From SLJN01 sp964505385 (GTDB taxonomy: Bacteria > Bacteroidota > Rhodothermia > Balneolales > Natronogracilivirgulaceae): a stretch of DNA of 64,000 bases. This document shows, piece after piece, positions 15,600 to 24,907 of this stretch (position 1 is the first letter of the stretch; the number at the start of each line of letters is the position of its first letter). The translations under genes were made by a program, and so were the position numbers. The notes beneath the pieces were generated by a model. The model made no database searches and had not been told where the DNA came from. It saw only the letters and a program-made list of their open reading frames with translations. The stretch is from positions 67,090 through 131,089 of the forward strand of contig CAZDIA010000003.1 of the NCBI GenBank assembly GCA_964505385.1, written 5' to 3'.

Positions 15600-17396
15600 T
15601 TAATCATTATCCATTGATAATACGGCAAGAAATGCTTCCTGTGGAATCTCAACCGCACCAACCTGTTTCATCCGCTTTTTGCCTTCCTTCTGTTTCTCCA
15701 GCAACTTGCGCTTCCGTGTGATATCTCCGCCATAACATTTGGCCGTTACATCTTTTCGTATAGCTTTGATTGTATCTCGCGCGATAATTTTGTTACCGAT
15801 AGCCGCTTGAACGGCAACCTCATACATTTGCCGGGGGATCAACTCCCTGAGCTTGCCGCATAATTTGCGACCCCACTCATAGGCTTTATCGCGATGAACA
15901 ATAGTTGAAAGTGCATCAACCGGCTCTCCATTTAACAGGATGTCAAGTTTCACAAGATTTCCGGGTCTGCTTTCAATAAAATCATAATCCAGAGAAGCAT
16001 AACCTCGGGTTCCGCTTTTCAATTTGTCATAAAAATCAAAAACGATCTCAGATAACGGCAATTCATAGCTTATGTCAACGCGTTTGGTATCCAGATACAT
16101 CGTATTGACATATTGCCCCCGGCGCTCCTGGCAAAGATTCATTACGGCACCAATATATTCCGCCGGTGTGATTATCTGGGCTTTTATGAAAGGCTCGTAA
16201 ACATTTTTAATTTCCCCGGCGGGTGGCATCTCAGACGGGTTATCCACCAGATGTTCTTGCCCTTCATGGGTTACCACTTTATACTCCACGTTGGGAACGG
16301 TTGTGATGATATCCATATCAAATTCGCGATCCAACCGCTCCTGAATAATTTCCATATGAAGCATCCCCAGGAAACCTGCCCGGAAACCAAAGCCAAGTGC
16401 GCTAGAAGATTCCGGCTGGAAAGTCAGTGAAGCATCATTTAGCTGAAGTTTCTCAAGGGCATTACGAAGGCTTTCAAAATCATCAGAACTGGTGGGGTAA
16501 ATACCACTGAAAACTTTTGGCTTTACCTCTTTGTAACCGGGTATCTTTTCCTTCGCCGGATTATCAGTTGTGGTCACGGTATCACCCACTCTTGTGTGAT
16601 CCAATGATTTGACGTTTCCAATGATATATCCGACTTCTCCGGTATCGAGCTGTTTTGTTTGCTCCGGTTTGATCCGCAAATATCCTATTTCATCAGCATC
16701 GTATTCTTTATCGGTAGCCATAAATCGTATGCCTTTGCCTTTTTCGAGCTTACCCTGCATAATGCGGACATAAACAACAGCTCCGCGATACATATTAAAA
16801 ACAGAGTCAAAAATCAGGGCTTTGAGTGGAGCATCCGGTTTTCCTTCCGGGGCGGGAATGCGGCCAACAAGCGCTTCAAGCAATTCCTCCACACCTTCGC
16901 CGGTTTTGCCGGACACATGGAGAACTTCCTCTTTTGTACAGCCGATTAAATCCATTATTTGTTGAGCTACCCCTTCCGGATCAGCTCCGGGCAGATCGAT
17001 TTTGTTTAAAACCGGAATAATTTCGAGATCCTGTTCCAGAGCTTGGTAAAGATTGGCAAGGGTTTGTGCTTCAATACCCTGGGAAGCATCTACCACCAGC
17101 AAAGCACCTTCACAAGCTTTCAGTGCGCGTGAAACTTCATAGGAAAAATCGACATGGCCGGGAGTATCAATCAGGTTAAATATATATTTTTCCCCATCTT
17201 TGGCCTTATAATCCATTTTAATGGCATGGCTCTTGATTGTGATCCCCCGCTCACGTTCCAGATCCATGTCATCAAGAACCTGCGATTGCATCTCCCGCTC
17301 AGTAATAGATCCCGTACGTTCCAGCATGCGATCTGCCAGTGTCGATTTACCGTGATCAATATGGGCAATAATGCAAAAATTACGTATGTGTTGCAT
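15600..17396 (-). CDS. lepA: Elongation factor 4 (LepA), back-translocating GTPase
   Basis: A 598-residue translational GTPase. G1 AHIDHGKSTLADRML (near residue 10), G3 DTPGHVDF and G4 NKIDLPGADPE are intact. The LepA-specific C-terminal domain is present, with RGYASLDYDFIESRPGNLVKLDILLN and the final KCYGGDITRKRKLLEKQKEGKKRM. It acts on the ribosome, at the membrane or in the cytosol, especially under ionic stress. Pairing with lepB is classical in E. coli; here an exported protein gene lies between them. Confidence 0.97.
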   Translation of the reverse strand: MQHIRNFCIIAHIDHGKSTLADRMLERTGSITEREMQSQVLDDMDLERERGITIKSHAIKMDYKAKDGEKYIFNLIDTPGHVDFSYEVSRALKACEGALLVVDASQGIEAQTLANLYQALEQDLEIIPVLNKIDLPGADPEGVAQQIMDLIGCTKEEVLHVSGKTGEGVEELLEALVGRIPAPEGKPDAPLKALIFDSVFNMYRGAVVYVRIMQGKLEKGKGIRFMATDKEYDADEIGYLRIKPEQTKQLDTGEVGYIIGNVKSLDHTRVGDTVTTTDNPAKEKIPGYKEVKPKVFSGIYPTSSDDFESLRNALEKLQLNDASLTFQPESSSALGFGFRAGFLGMLHMEIIQERLDREFDMDIITTVPNVEYKVVTHEGQEHLVDNPSEMPPAGEIKNVYEPFIKAQIITPAEYIGAVMNLCQERRGQYVNTMYLDTKRVDISYELPLSEIVFDFYDKLKSGTRGYASLDYDFIESRPGNLVKLDILLNGEPVDALSTIVHRDKAYEWGRKLCGKLRELIPRQMYEVAVQAAIGNKIIARDTIKAIRKDVTAKCYGGDITRKRKLLEKQKEGKKRMKQVGAVEIPQEAFLAVLSMDND

Positions 17397-17571
17397 GTAG
17401 GCTATTTAGTTGAAGCCGCAAAAATTAATGAATGTTTTTCAGATTGAAAAAACGATCTGCAAATTCAACGCTGAAGGGCATGGAAGCGTACACGAATTGA
17501 CTAACCAATCAAAATTAAAATTCATTGACCGATCGCTTATCGATAAGCAACTCAAAATGCAACATACCAAC

Positions 17572-20366
17572 CTATTGACGGCGAATTACAACCATCGTCA
17601 TATCATCAAACTGGTGAGAATTATTACTGAATTTCCGCACTTCCTCACTGATATTTTTGATCATTGAATCCGCGGATTCATCTTTATAGGATGCAACCAG
17701 ATTATAGAAAGCTTCATCCCCAAGATGATGATTGTAATAATTCGTGCTTTCCGGATAACCGTCAGTGAAAAAAACTAAACCATCACCAGGATTGAAATCT
17801 ATAGTTTCTTCTTTAAGGATCTTATCAAACTTTGCCGGGGTTGCCATCCCGATGGCAAGGCCCGGTGGTTTATATTCTTCCGGTTTATCTTCACCCTTTT
17901 TAAGAAAAAGCAGCGGATTATGGCCGGCCCTGACGAATGTGAATGATCCCCGATCCAGATCAATCACTCCGTAAATCATGGTAATAAACGTGCCGGTTTT
18001 CGCATTTTCCCGAAGTAAACGATTAATTTTGCTAATGAGCCTTGCAGGACTGCGTCGACTGTCACTCAATGATTGCAGATATCCTTTTATCAGCGTCATA
18101 TAAAAAGCCGCTTGAATGCCTTTCCCGCTTACATCTCCGATTACCACGCCCATTTTTTGATCCGAAAGCCGGAAAAAATCATAATAATCCCCACCTACAT
18201 CATAGGCCGCTTTGCACCTGGCAGCCATATCAAGATCGCCACATTCCGGAATTTCTTTTGGTAAAAATGATTGATGCACTTCTCTGGCGAGCTCATGTCC
18301 TTGTCGAATTCGCTCTTGCTCAGCGAGTTTACGCAGGTACTCCGGCATCAAATCCGGAATCTCATCTTCATCTTTTCGGTTGTAAAGACCGGTATAGGTT
18401 AATCCCACCAGTAAAATACCGGCACTGAAAATGAGCAGTGCGGCTAAAGAGTTCTCAAAAAAACCAATGGTAAAGTTTTGACTGTAAACAAGCAGCGTGC
18501 CGCTAAATATTGCTGTCATCAGAGCAAGCACGTCTAATCGATAGAGAATCCAGACAATCATTGCAGCTATAACCATCCGAAATGCGATATCAATCAACCC
18601 GTGTTGTGTAACCGGTGTTAGTCCTGAAACTACAAGCGCAACTAAAAACAACACACCTATCCGAACTACTTTGCTTTCGGTTTTATAGGAAATAAAAAAA
18701 GCTACAGGAGCCAAAACGATCATACTGAATCCCAGTCCTCTATACAGTGATGAAAACAATGCATAACTGCCTGATAATATTTCGATATTCACAGGCTCAG
18801 GAATATTGCTGAAATCAAAAAATGATCTGTCATTAATCGAAAACAAAAAGACCGATATCAGAAAAAGCACAATTCCGCCGGACAGACCTTTGGCTAACGA
18901 TTTGGCCACGCGGTTGTTAAAGATAAAACCTTTTCTGAGCAAGGTGAGTGTATCCATTTTCCCCGGTAACCCTTCATGAGACAAGGATTCGGTAGTGGCG
19001 GCCAAAGGCAGATATAAAACACCGGCCAAAAAAGCCAACAGCAACATTCCACCACTAACAATCAGTAGCTCATTGGTGTTGAGTAAAGCCGAACCTGCAA
19101 AGGCATCAGAGATAAATAATCCGATCACGATTAGTACCAAAATGAAGGCATCGGTCAAAACCAACCTTATGTCCAGCAGTTGATTATTCAACCTTATCAA
19201 AAACAGGACAATCAAACCCAGGAGGATAAGGCCGATAACAACACTCTGGTATGTCAGCATTAGATTTGCAAGCGGTTTAGCGGCAACATCTGAAAGTTCA
19301 TGATCATACTCCAGCCCGGAAAGATATCCGCCTGCACTGAAATCGAGGGTTACTTCGTACTCGTATTCCTCAACAGGGCCTTCAGGGCTGTAAACCACCG
19401 AAGCATCCCGATAAAGTCCCTCATCACCCACTAATTCACCCGTTTCAAGTGAATCCCTTACCATGTTAAAATTTTGCCAATAGGTCTTTTCAACCATCGC
19501 ATCAGCTATAGAAAGCATATCATTTGGGCTCAAAACTAACCTATTACCTATCACTTCAGATATCTCTGCATCAGGATCATAGCGGGCATATTCTGCCTGT
19601 TCAATTTCAGAAAGTGAAGGAAAATGTGAATCACTCTCTTTATGTTTTGCAAACACTGCTTCCAGCAGACCGGAGTTAACACCTTCCGGGGTGTAAATAT
19701 CCGCTTCTTCTTCCTCATTTCCGGCTTCCAAATCTATATTAAAGGTCATGGAAGCCAATTGCCCGTCTAACGAATATCTTGAGGAAATATCGGTGCCGGA
19801 TTCTACTTCAATATTACTCCCACCCGGAATTGTGATGNNNNNNNNNNNNNNNNNNNNNNNNNNNNNNNNNNNNNNNNNNNNNNNNNNNNNNNNNNNNNNN
19901 NNNNNNNNNNNNNNNNNNNNNNNNNNNNNNNNNNNNNGGAAATATCGGTGCCGGATTCTACTTCAATATTACTCCCACCCGGAATTGTGATGGACATCGT
20001 GCCCTCTTCACGGTCATCTTCCTGATCTTGTTTGTTTTCACTGAACTGGTGCTGCCAGTAAAAAAACAAGGGTTGCGCGCCACTTTCCTGATCCAGTCTT
20101 TCCGCCAAATCCGATCTGCCATGCGTGCGGATATGCGACTCATAGAGTTGCCGATCCATTCCGGATCTCAGTTCTTCCCGCAAATCTGAAGCATCGTATC
20201 CGAACTCACGCAGCAATGTAGTAACCTGATCGCGGAGCTCTGCTTCACCAACTTCAAGTTGAAGGTTTCTTTCCGGCACTTGTGCAGGCAAAATAAATAT
20301 GTAGCACAAAACCCCGGCTACTATGAGTGAGCTCAGGAAAATTGCCGATTTTTGAGTATCAGACAT
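17572..20366 (-). CDS. Membrane-bound PP2C/SpoIIE (RsbU-like) phosphatase, interrupted by a scaffold gap
   Basis: Two open stretches (20366-19938 and 19782-17572) join in frame once the duplicated 55 bp and 100 Ns are removed, giving about 879 residues. The junction reads TDIS-SRYSLDGQLASM. N-terminus: one membrane helix (about residues 10-26) and a ~330-residue outer region rich in Asp/Glu. A multi-helix membrane part follows (IRLNNQLLDIRLVLTDAFIL and onward, about 8-10 segments). The C-terminal ~240 residues are a SpoIIE phosphatase with DVGGDYYDFF, IGDVSGKGIQAAF, FTDGYPE and QFDDMTMVV, the Mn-binding aspartates. It probably dephosphorylates an anti-anti-sigma (STAS) protein not in this window. 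Taken alone, the downstream part could appear to begin at a TTG, which would be an artefact. Confidence 0.85.
19783..19837. repeat. 55-bp direct duplicate, left copy (contig-end overlap)
   Basis: Identical base for base to 19938-19992 and directly abutting the N run. It is coding sequence of the SpoIIE-type phosphatase. Contig ends that share exactly one k-mer produce this picture, so it is probably an assembly overlap and not a biological repeat. Confidence 0.85.
19838..19937. other. 100-N scaffold gap
   Basis: Exactly 100 Ns, the conventional placeholder length for a gap of unknown size. It lies inside the SpoIIE-type phosphatase gene between two identical 55-bp sequences. Collapsing the duplicate restores one reading frame, which argues that no sequence is missing. 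Confidence 0.97.
19938..19992. repeat. 55-bp direct duplicate, right copy (contig-end overlap)
   Basis: Same sequence as 19783-19837 on the other side of the N run. In the minus-strand frame it encodes IPGGSNIEVESGTDIS. Removing one copy together with the Ns (155 bases) joins the two parts of the phosphatase gene in frame. Confidence 0.85.
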
Positions 20367-20718
20367 ATCAAGAAGATCTCCGAAGTTCAGGGTTGTCCGG
20401 GTTAGGCGCCTAAAATTTCAATCCTGCCTTTTTTTGGCAGAAAAGTTTTGCTTATTCCGTATCCCCCTTTATTAAAAAGAGTTATAAGAAGTTAAGATGA
20501 TAAGAAGTCAAGAAAATAAGAGTAGATTGCTGGAGCAAAGGAGTAGGTTAATTTCTTTCTATCTTTACCTCTTTTCATCTTTACTTCTTCACATTTTTAC
20601 CTCTTTTAATCTTCCTTATCTTACCTATTCAAAAAGTATTTTATTTACAGCTTGTCCCTGTTACGTATTAACTTTTGATAACACCCTACGAACTGTGCAG
20701 AAAAAAGTTAGGATGAAT
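20367..20718. other. 352-bp region between glyS and the phosphatase gene
   Basis: No gene seen. TTAGGCGCCTAA at 20402-20413 is a perfect 12-base palindrome 36 bases upstream of the phosphatase start and could be an operator. CTGCC-TTTTTTT-GGCAG (20424-20440) forms a small hairpin. 20475-20545 is purine-rich on the + strand and 20555-20635 is pyrimidine-rich with repeated CTTTAC/CTCTTTT words, so the two halves could pair imperfectly. Confidence 0.4.
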
Positions 20719-22191
20719 TCATTCATGCGGCTTCCATTCTTTTATCCGTTCCCGGATTACTTCCCCGGCCCGATCCATCGATATACGCTCCTGTTTCATG
20801 GAATCACGATTCCGAAGGGTAACGGTTTGATCTTCCAGCGAATCAAAATCAACCGTGAGGCAGAATGGGGTGCCTGCTTCATCCAGCCGGCGGTATCGTT
20901 TACCAATAGAACCCCGGTCATCATACTGCACTTTGAAATCTTCTGACAGTTCCCGCATAAGTTTTTTGGCAGGCTCCTGTAACTCAGGTTTTTTCATCAG
21001 CGGAAATACTCCACAAGTGATTGGCGCCAGTTTGGGATGCATTTTAAGCACTACACGCTCCTCGGTTGTTCCCTCTTTCTCTCCGGGCACCTCTTCCTTC
21101 CGATAGGCATCACACAACACCATCAACACACAGCGGTCCAAACCGATTGAAGTTTCCACAACGTACGGCAGATAGCGCTTTTGGGTCTGCGGATCAAAAT
21201 ACTCGAGCTTCTTTCCCGAATATTCTTTATGCCGTCCGAGATCAAAATCTGTGCGGTTGTGAACCCCTTCAACTTCTTTCCATCCAATCGGGAAATAATA
21301 TTCTATATCAGCAGCATCTTTCGCATAGTGAGCAAGATGATCGGGTGGATGATCTTCCATCCTCAGTTTTTCGCTCCGGATTCCCAGATCCAAAAACCAG
21401 TTAAATCTCTCCTCACTCCAGCGCTTGTACTCTTCATCATCCTGGCCCGGTTCCACAAAATACTGCATTTCCATTTGCTCGAACTCCCGCATGCGAAATA
21501 CAAACTGCCGCGCCACCACCTCGTTCCGGAACGCCTTACCAACCTGTGCTATGCCGAATGGAACCTGTTGACGCGAGGTGTTCAACACATTATGAAAATT
21601 AACATAAATCCCCTGTGCAGTTTCAGGGCGGATGTAAACCGTACTATCTTCGCCTTTTGCAGTTGCACCAAACTGCGTCTGGAACATCAGATTAAACTGG
21701 CGCACCTCAGTCCAGTCAAACGCGCCGGAGTCGGGCCCTTTAATTTCTTCTTCCTGGATGATATCGTACAGATCTTCATTCAAGCCCTTGCGGGACCCAG
21801 CGGTATCCAGTTTTTCCTGGACTTCTTTGGCATGTTCGGAATGCCCTTTTTGTTCCAATTTATGAATATAATCTTCGATCAGCGTATCCGCCCGGTATCG
21901 CATTTTGGACTGACGGTCATCAATCATCGGATCATTGAAGCTTTCTACGTGGCCGCTTGCCTCCCATACTTTGGGGTGCATAAGGATAGCCGCGTCCAGG
22001 CCTACAATATTATCGTGGTGCTGGGTCATCGCCCTCCACCACATGTCGTTGATTTTACGTTTTAGCTCCACACCCAACGGGCCGTAATCATAGACGGCAC
22101 CCAAACCGCCATAAATTTCTGATGATTGAAATATAAATCCGCGTGCTTTGCTTAATGAAACAATTGTGTCGAGTTTATCGAGGTCTGCCAT
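20719..22191 (-). CDS. glyS: Glycyl-tRNA synthetase (alpha2, class II)
   Basis: A 490-residue homodimeric GlyRS of the eukaryote/archaea/Bacteroidota kind, not the alpha2beta2 type. Start DTIVSLSKARGFIFQSSEIYGG and YDYGPLG are family hallmarks. Class II motif 2 is in RQQVPFGIAQVGKAFRNEV and FRMREFEQMEMQYFVEP; motif 3 is near VVETSIGLDRCVL. The C-terminal anticodon-binding domain starts about residue 380 (LAPITCGVFPL). It charges tRNA-Gly in the cytosol. It appears monocistronic, with 167 bases to the permease gene upstream. Confidence 0.97.
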   Translation of the reverse strand: MADLDKLDTIVSLSKARGFIFQSSEIYGGLGAVYDYGPLGVELKRKINDMWWRAMTQHHDNIVGLDAAILMHPKVWEASGHVESFNDPMIDDRQSKMRYRADTLIEDYIHKLEQKGHSEHAKEVQEKLDTAGSRKGLNEDLYDIIQEEEIKGPDSGAFDWTEVRQFNLMFQTQFGATAKGEDSTVYIRPETAQGIYVNFHNVLNTSRQQVPFGIAQVGKAFRNEVVARQFVFRMREFEQMEMQYFVEPGQDDEEYKRWSEERFNWFLDLGIRSEKLRMEDHPPDHLAHYAKDAADIEYYFPIGWKEVEGVHNRTDFDLGRHKEYSGKKLEYFDPQTQKRYLPYVVETSIGLDRCVLMVLCDAYRKEEVPGEKEGTTEERVVLKMHPKLAPITCGVFPLMKKPELQEPAKKLMRELSEDFKVQYDDRGSIGKRYRRLDEAGTPFCLTVDFDSLEDQTVTLRNRDSMKQERISMDRAGEVIRERIKEWKPHE

Positions 22192-22358
22192 GTAAATCTA
22201 TATGTAAACTGTAATAATTTGCTTTCTGATCGAACCGCGAAATATACCGAGAATATCGCCCCTTTTACAAATCAGAACAGCAAAAGAAAGCATCACTTTT
22301 CGGCATTCATACAACCCATAGCTTGTAGATTTCGGCTTACATCAACTCAAGGTTTTTC

Positions 22359-24506
22359 TCACTTTTCGAATTGCAGATACAATGTGGATATCCCTCGTTG
22401 ATCACCGATAATCGTGAGCCGGTCCCCTTCCTTGAGCACAGTTTTACCTGTTGGTACGATAACCTGACCATCGCGGTTAATCATAGCGATCAGGCTTCCC
22501 TCTGGGATATCCAGCTCCTTGATTTGCTTGTCAATAAAAGTTTTTGTGGCATTAGTTCGCTCGAGCTGAACAGAGTAAAAGCGCTCATCACGGAGAAGGA
22601 TTTCCTTTAACTGTTGCTCATTCTCAGCGCTCAGCCATTGATACAGAAACTCACTATCTTCTACACGACTCGCAAGCTGTGATAAAAATCGAAGGTGTTG
22701 TGCCGGGTTCTCATCCGGGCTTACGAGAAAGATCACCGCATACACCTTTTGTTTTACTTCATGGGTATCATACCAGTTGTCCCACACTTTCGGATGCAAC
22801 CCTTCGCGGCACCGAACCAGTACCATTTCAGGGTGTTTAATTCCGTGTATACGCAAGTGTGGTAAAGCAACGCCGTTTGTGATCGGTGTACCACCCATGT
22901 GAGTCCCCTCCATAAATCCCTCAATCAACTCATCGGGTGATGTAGCAAGTTTTTCTTTGAGCTGATCTTCAGAGGCCGGTAACCGCTCTGACAGCGACCG
23001 TGCCGTATTATTAAGCATCTTGTCAAACGTGTGGCCTTTCCTCATGTCTATTACATTAGCACGCGCCACAACCTGATCAAAGGGATCCGACTCTCTCAGA
23101 CCCTTATCTTTCATGACAGCCAGCATCTCTTTGTCGAGCTCTTCATAGCGTCTTCTTCCAAGCCGCTCAAAAATGTGGTAAATCGCACCATCGCGATAAA
23201 CCCGCTCTTTGGCATAATACCAATACCAGAGTACACAAAATGCAGTTACACCGGCTGTAAATAAAATTGAAAGAAGACCAATCTGAATAATCAGCCAGAT
23301 ACTGGCTATAATGCCGAATATTTGCGTCCACGGATAAAAAGGCGATCTGAATCCGGGGTCATAGGTTTCAATTCGGCTTTCTCTCATTACGATGACGGCC
23401 AGGTTCAGGAAACCGAAAATCAACAGATTGAAAGCACTTCCAAGTCTGGCTATAGCCTCAATATCGAGTGTGAGGATAAAGAAGGCCATTACCAGGCCTG
23501 TTAACAGGATGGCGATAGTCGGGGTTTTAAATTTTCCGACATTGGCCAGCTTTTTCCAAATGAGCTGGTCCCGTGCCATGGCCATCGGGTAGCGCGATGC
23601 CGACATTATCCCCGCATTTGCAGTTGATGCGAAGGCTGCAATCGCGGCAATAACGATGAGAAATACCCCGAGTTCGCCCGGCAGCCAGTCAAAAAAGTTT
23701 GAAGCAACGGTAGCTACCGGGGTTAAATCCTCCTGAAATGAAGCAGGATCCAACAACGATACCATGACATATACCCCAAGCACGTAGATGATCGTAGCTG
23801 TAAGCAATGACAAGATCATACCCAGTGGTAAATTACGCTCGGGGTTTTCCACTTCTTCGGATACACTCGCAACTTTTGTTAATCCCCCGTAAGATACAAA
23901 AACCAGCCCGATCGTAACGGCAAGACCTTCCAGCCCATGCGGGAGAAACGGCGTAAACTGTTCCTGCTGATTTTCGGCGACGTTGCCGCTGAAAACTTCA
24001 GCCATACCAAAAATCAAAAATCCAATGAGGATTGTGATCAGTATCACAACCAGACTGACCTGCAGAAGGCTGGTTTGCTTTGCACCGATAATATTAGATA
24101 GGGTAAACAGCAAAGTCAGCACTACCGCGAGCGTGGTAATATCCACATCCACGAACAGAAACAAATAGGCCCCCATACCAACAAGGGCAAACGCACTTTT
24201 GAATACCAGCGTAAACCAATTACCGAAACCACCTATTGTTCCAACCATTGGCCCCAGGCTGCGATCAAGATAATAATAAGAACCGCCGGCTTTGGGAAGT
24301 GCTGTTGACAGTTCAGCAATACTGAGCATTGCCGGTATCACAAGAATACCGCCAATTAAATATGCAAGCACAACAGCCGGCCCGGCCTGAGCGCTGGCAA
24401 TTCCCGGCAATAGAAAAAATCCGGAACTGAACATCGCACCGGTACTGATTGCGTAGACGTCAAATAATTTTAATTCCCTTTTTAGCCTGTTATTCTCTTC
24501 AGCCAT
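22359..24506 (-). CDS. APC-family permease fused to PTS EIIA-type and RCK_C domains
   Basis: A 715-residue fusion. Residues 10-435 form a 12-helix amino acid/polyamine permease (SSGFFLLPGIASAQAGPAVV, then PKAGGSYYYLDRSLGP, typical APC helices 1-3). A linker follows to about 480. Residues ~485-645 form an EIIA (PTS-Ntr/fructose type) domain; the phosphorylatable His is H550 in GVALPH. Residues ~650-713 match TrkA-C/RCK_C (PEGSLIAMINRDGQVIVPTG, EGDRLTIIGD), a small-ligand sensor in potassium transport. The architecture suggests transport gated by PTS phosphorylation and by a nucleotide or ion. It is divergent from the antiporter that also ends in an EIIA-like domain. Substrate unknown. Confidence 0.85.
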   Translation of the reverse strand: MAEENNRLKRELKLFDVYAISTGAMFSSGFFLLPGIASAQAGPAVVLAYLIGGILVIPAMLSIAELSTALPKAGGSYYYLDRSLGPMVGTIGGFGNWFTLVFKSAFALVGMGAYLFLFVDVDITTLAVVLTLLFTLSNIIGAKQTSLLQVSLVVILITILIGFLIFGMAEVFSGNVAENQQEQFTPFLPHGLEGLAVTIGLVFVSYGGLTKVASVSEEVENPERNLPLGMILSLLTATIIYVLGVYVMVSLLDPASFQEDLTPVATVASNFFDWLPGELGVFLIVIAAIAAFASTANAGIMSASRYPMAMARDQLIWKKLANVGKFKTPTIAILLTGLVMAFFILTLDIEAIARLGSAFNLLIFGFLNLAVIVMRESRIETYDPGFRSPFYPWTQIFGIIASIWLIIQIGLLSILFTAGVTAFCVLWYWYYAKERVYRDGAIYHIFERLGRRRYEELDKEMLAVMKDKGLRESDPFDQVVARANVIDMRKGHTFDKMLNNTARSLSERLPASEDQLKEKLATSPDELIEGFMEGTHMGGTPITNGVALPHLRIHGIKHPEMVLVRCREGLHPKVWDNWYDTHEVKQKVYAVIFLVSPDENPAQHLRFLSQLASRVEDSEFLYQWLSAENEQQLKEILLRDERFYSVQLERTNATKTFIDKQIKELDIPEGSLIAMINRDGQVIVPTGKTVLKEGDRLTIIGDQRGISTLYLQFEK

Positions 24507-24907
24507 AAGAATACGATAACATATATTTTAAAACTTTCCCCGCAAACTTTACTCAACTAAAAGCGACACAATGATTTTAAAATTAGCTATATTAACACGT
24601 TTGATTTGCTCTTAGTGCCTTTTAGAAAACTCAAAATGCCCAATAAATGCCAAGATCAACGCGCGTGAAGTCCCAAAAAGCGCAGTCTACACGGCGTACA
24701 TAAGCATTTTTAGGGTGAGCAGAACCAAGATAGTGGCGTTTTCTTAGATGCACTAATTAATTTTTGACTCATCAGCAGTCCGACAATAAAGAATAGCGTA
24801 ATCGTGTTGCTATTGACTAATCAATGAGGATAATAACGCAAAGCGCTGAAATTAAAAAAACAATCTAATCAAGCTCAGTTTATCTTTCTTTAAGCTACCT
24901 ACTCCCG
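24507..24907. other. 401-bp divergent intergenic region
   Basis: It lies between the start of the permease fusion (minus) and the antiporter fusion (plus), so promoters for both should be here. Bases 24613-24757 are taken by copy A of the dispersed hairpin repeat. The rest is AT-rich; no convincing promoter boxes or ORF were recognised. Confidence 0.4.
24613..24757 (+). repeat. Dispersed ~135-bp hairpin repeat, copy A
   Basis: Diverged copy of the element also found at 45182-45318 and 60146-60282. Shared blocks include GAAGTCCCAAAAAGCGCAGT (24692-24711) and GTGGCGTTTTCTTAGATGCA (24734-24753). The outer arms 24613-24630 and 24738-24755 are complementary with few mismatches (TAGTGC...TAGAAAAC against GTTTTCTTAGA.GCACTA), and an inner AGTCCCAAAAA pairs with the distal TTTTTAGGGT. 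No ORF. It sits in a divergent promoter region. Confidence 0.8.

Noticed and set aside
19748..19990. Plus-strand frame reading through the N run
   Set aside because: It contains undetermined bases and is opposite the phosphatase gene.
19783..19992. Tandem 55-bp repeat as a biological element
   Set aside because: Identity, position at the N run and restored reading frame all favour an assembly overlap.
21181..22065. 294-codon antisense frame inside glyS
   Set aside because: A shadow of strong codon bias in glyS; no recognisable protein.
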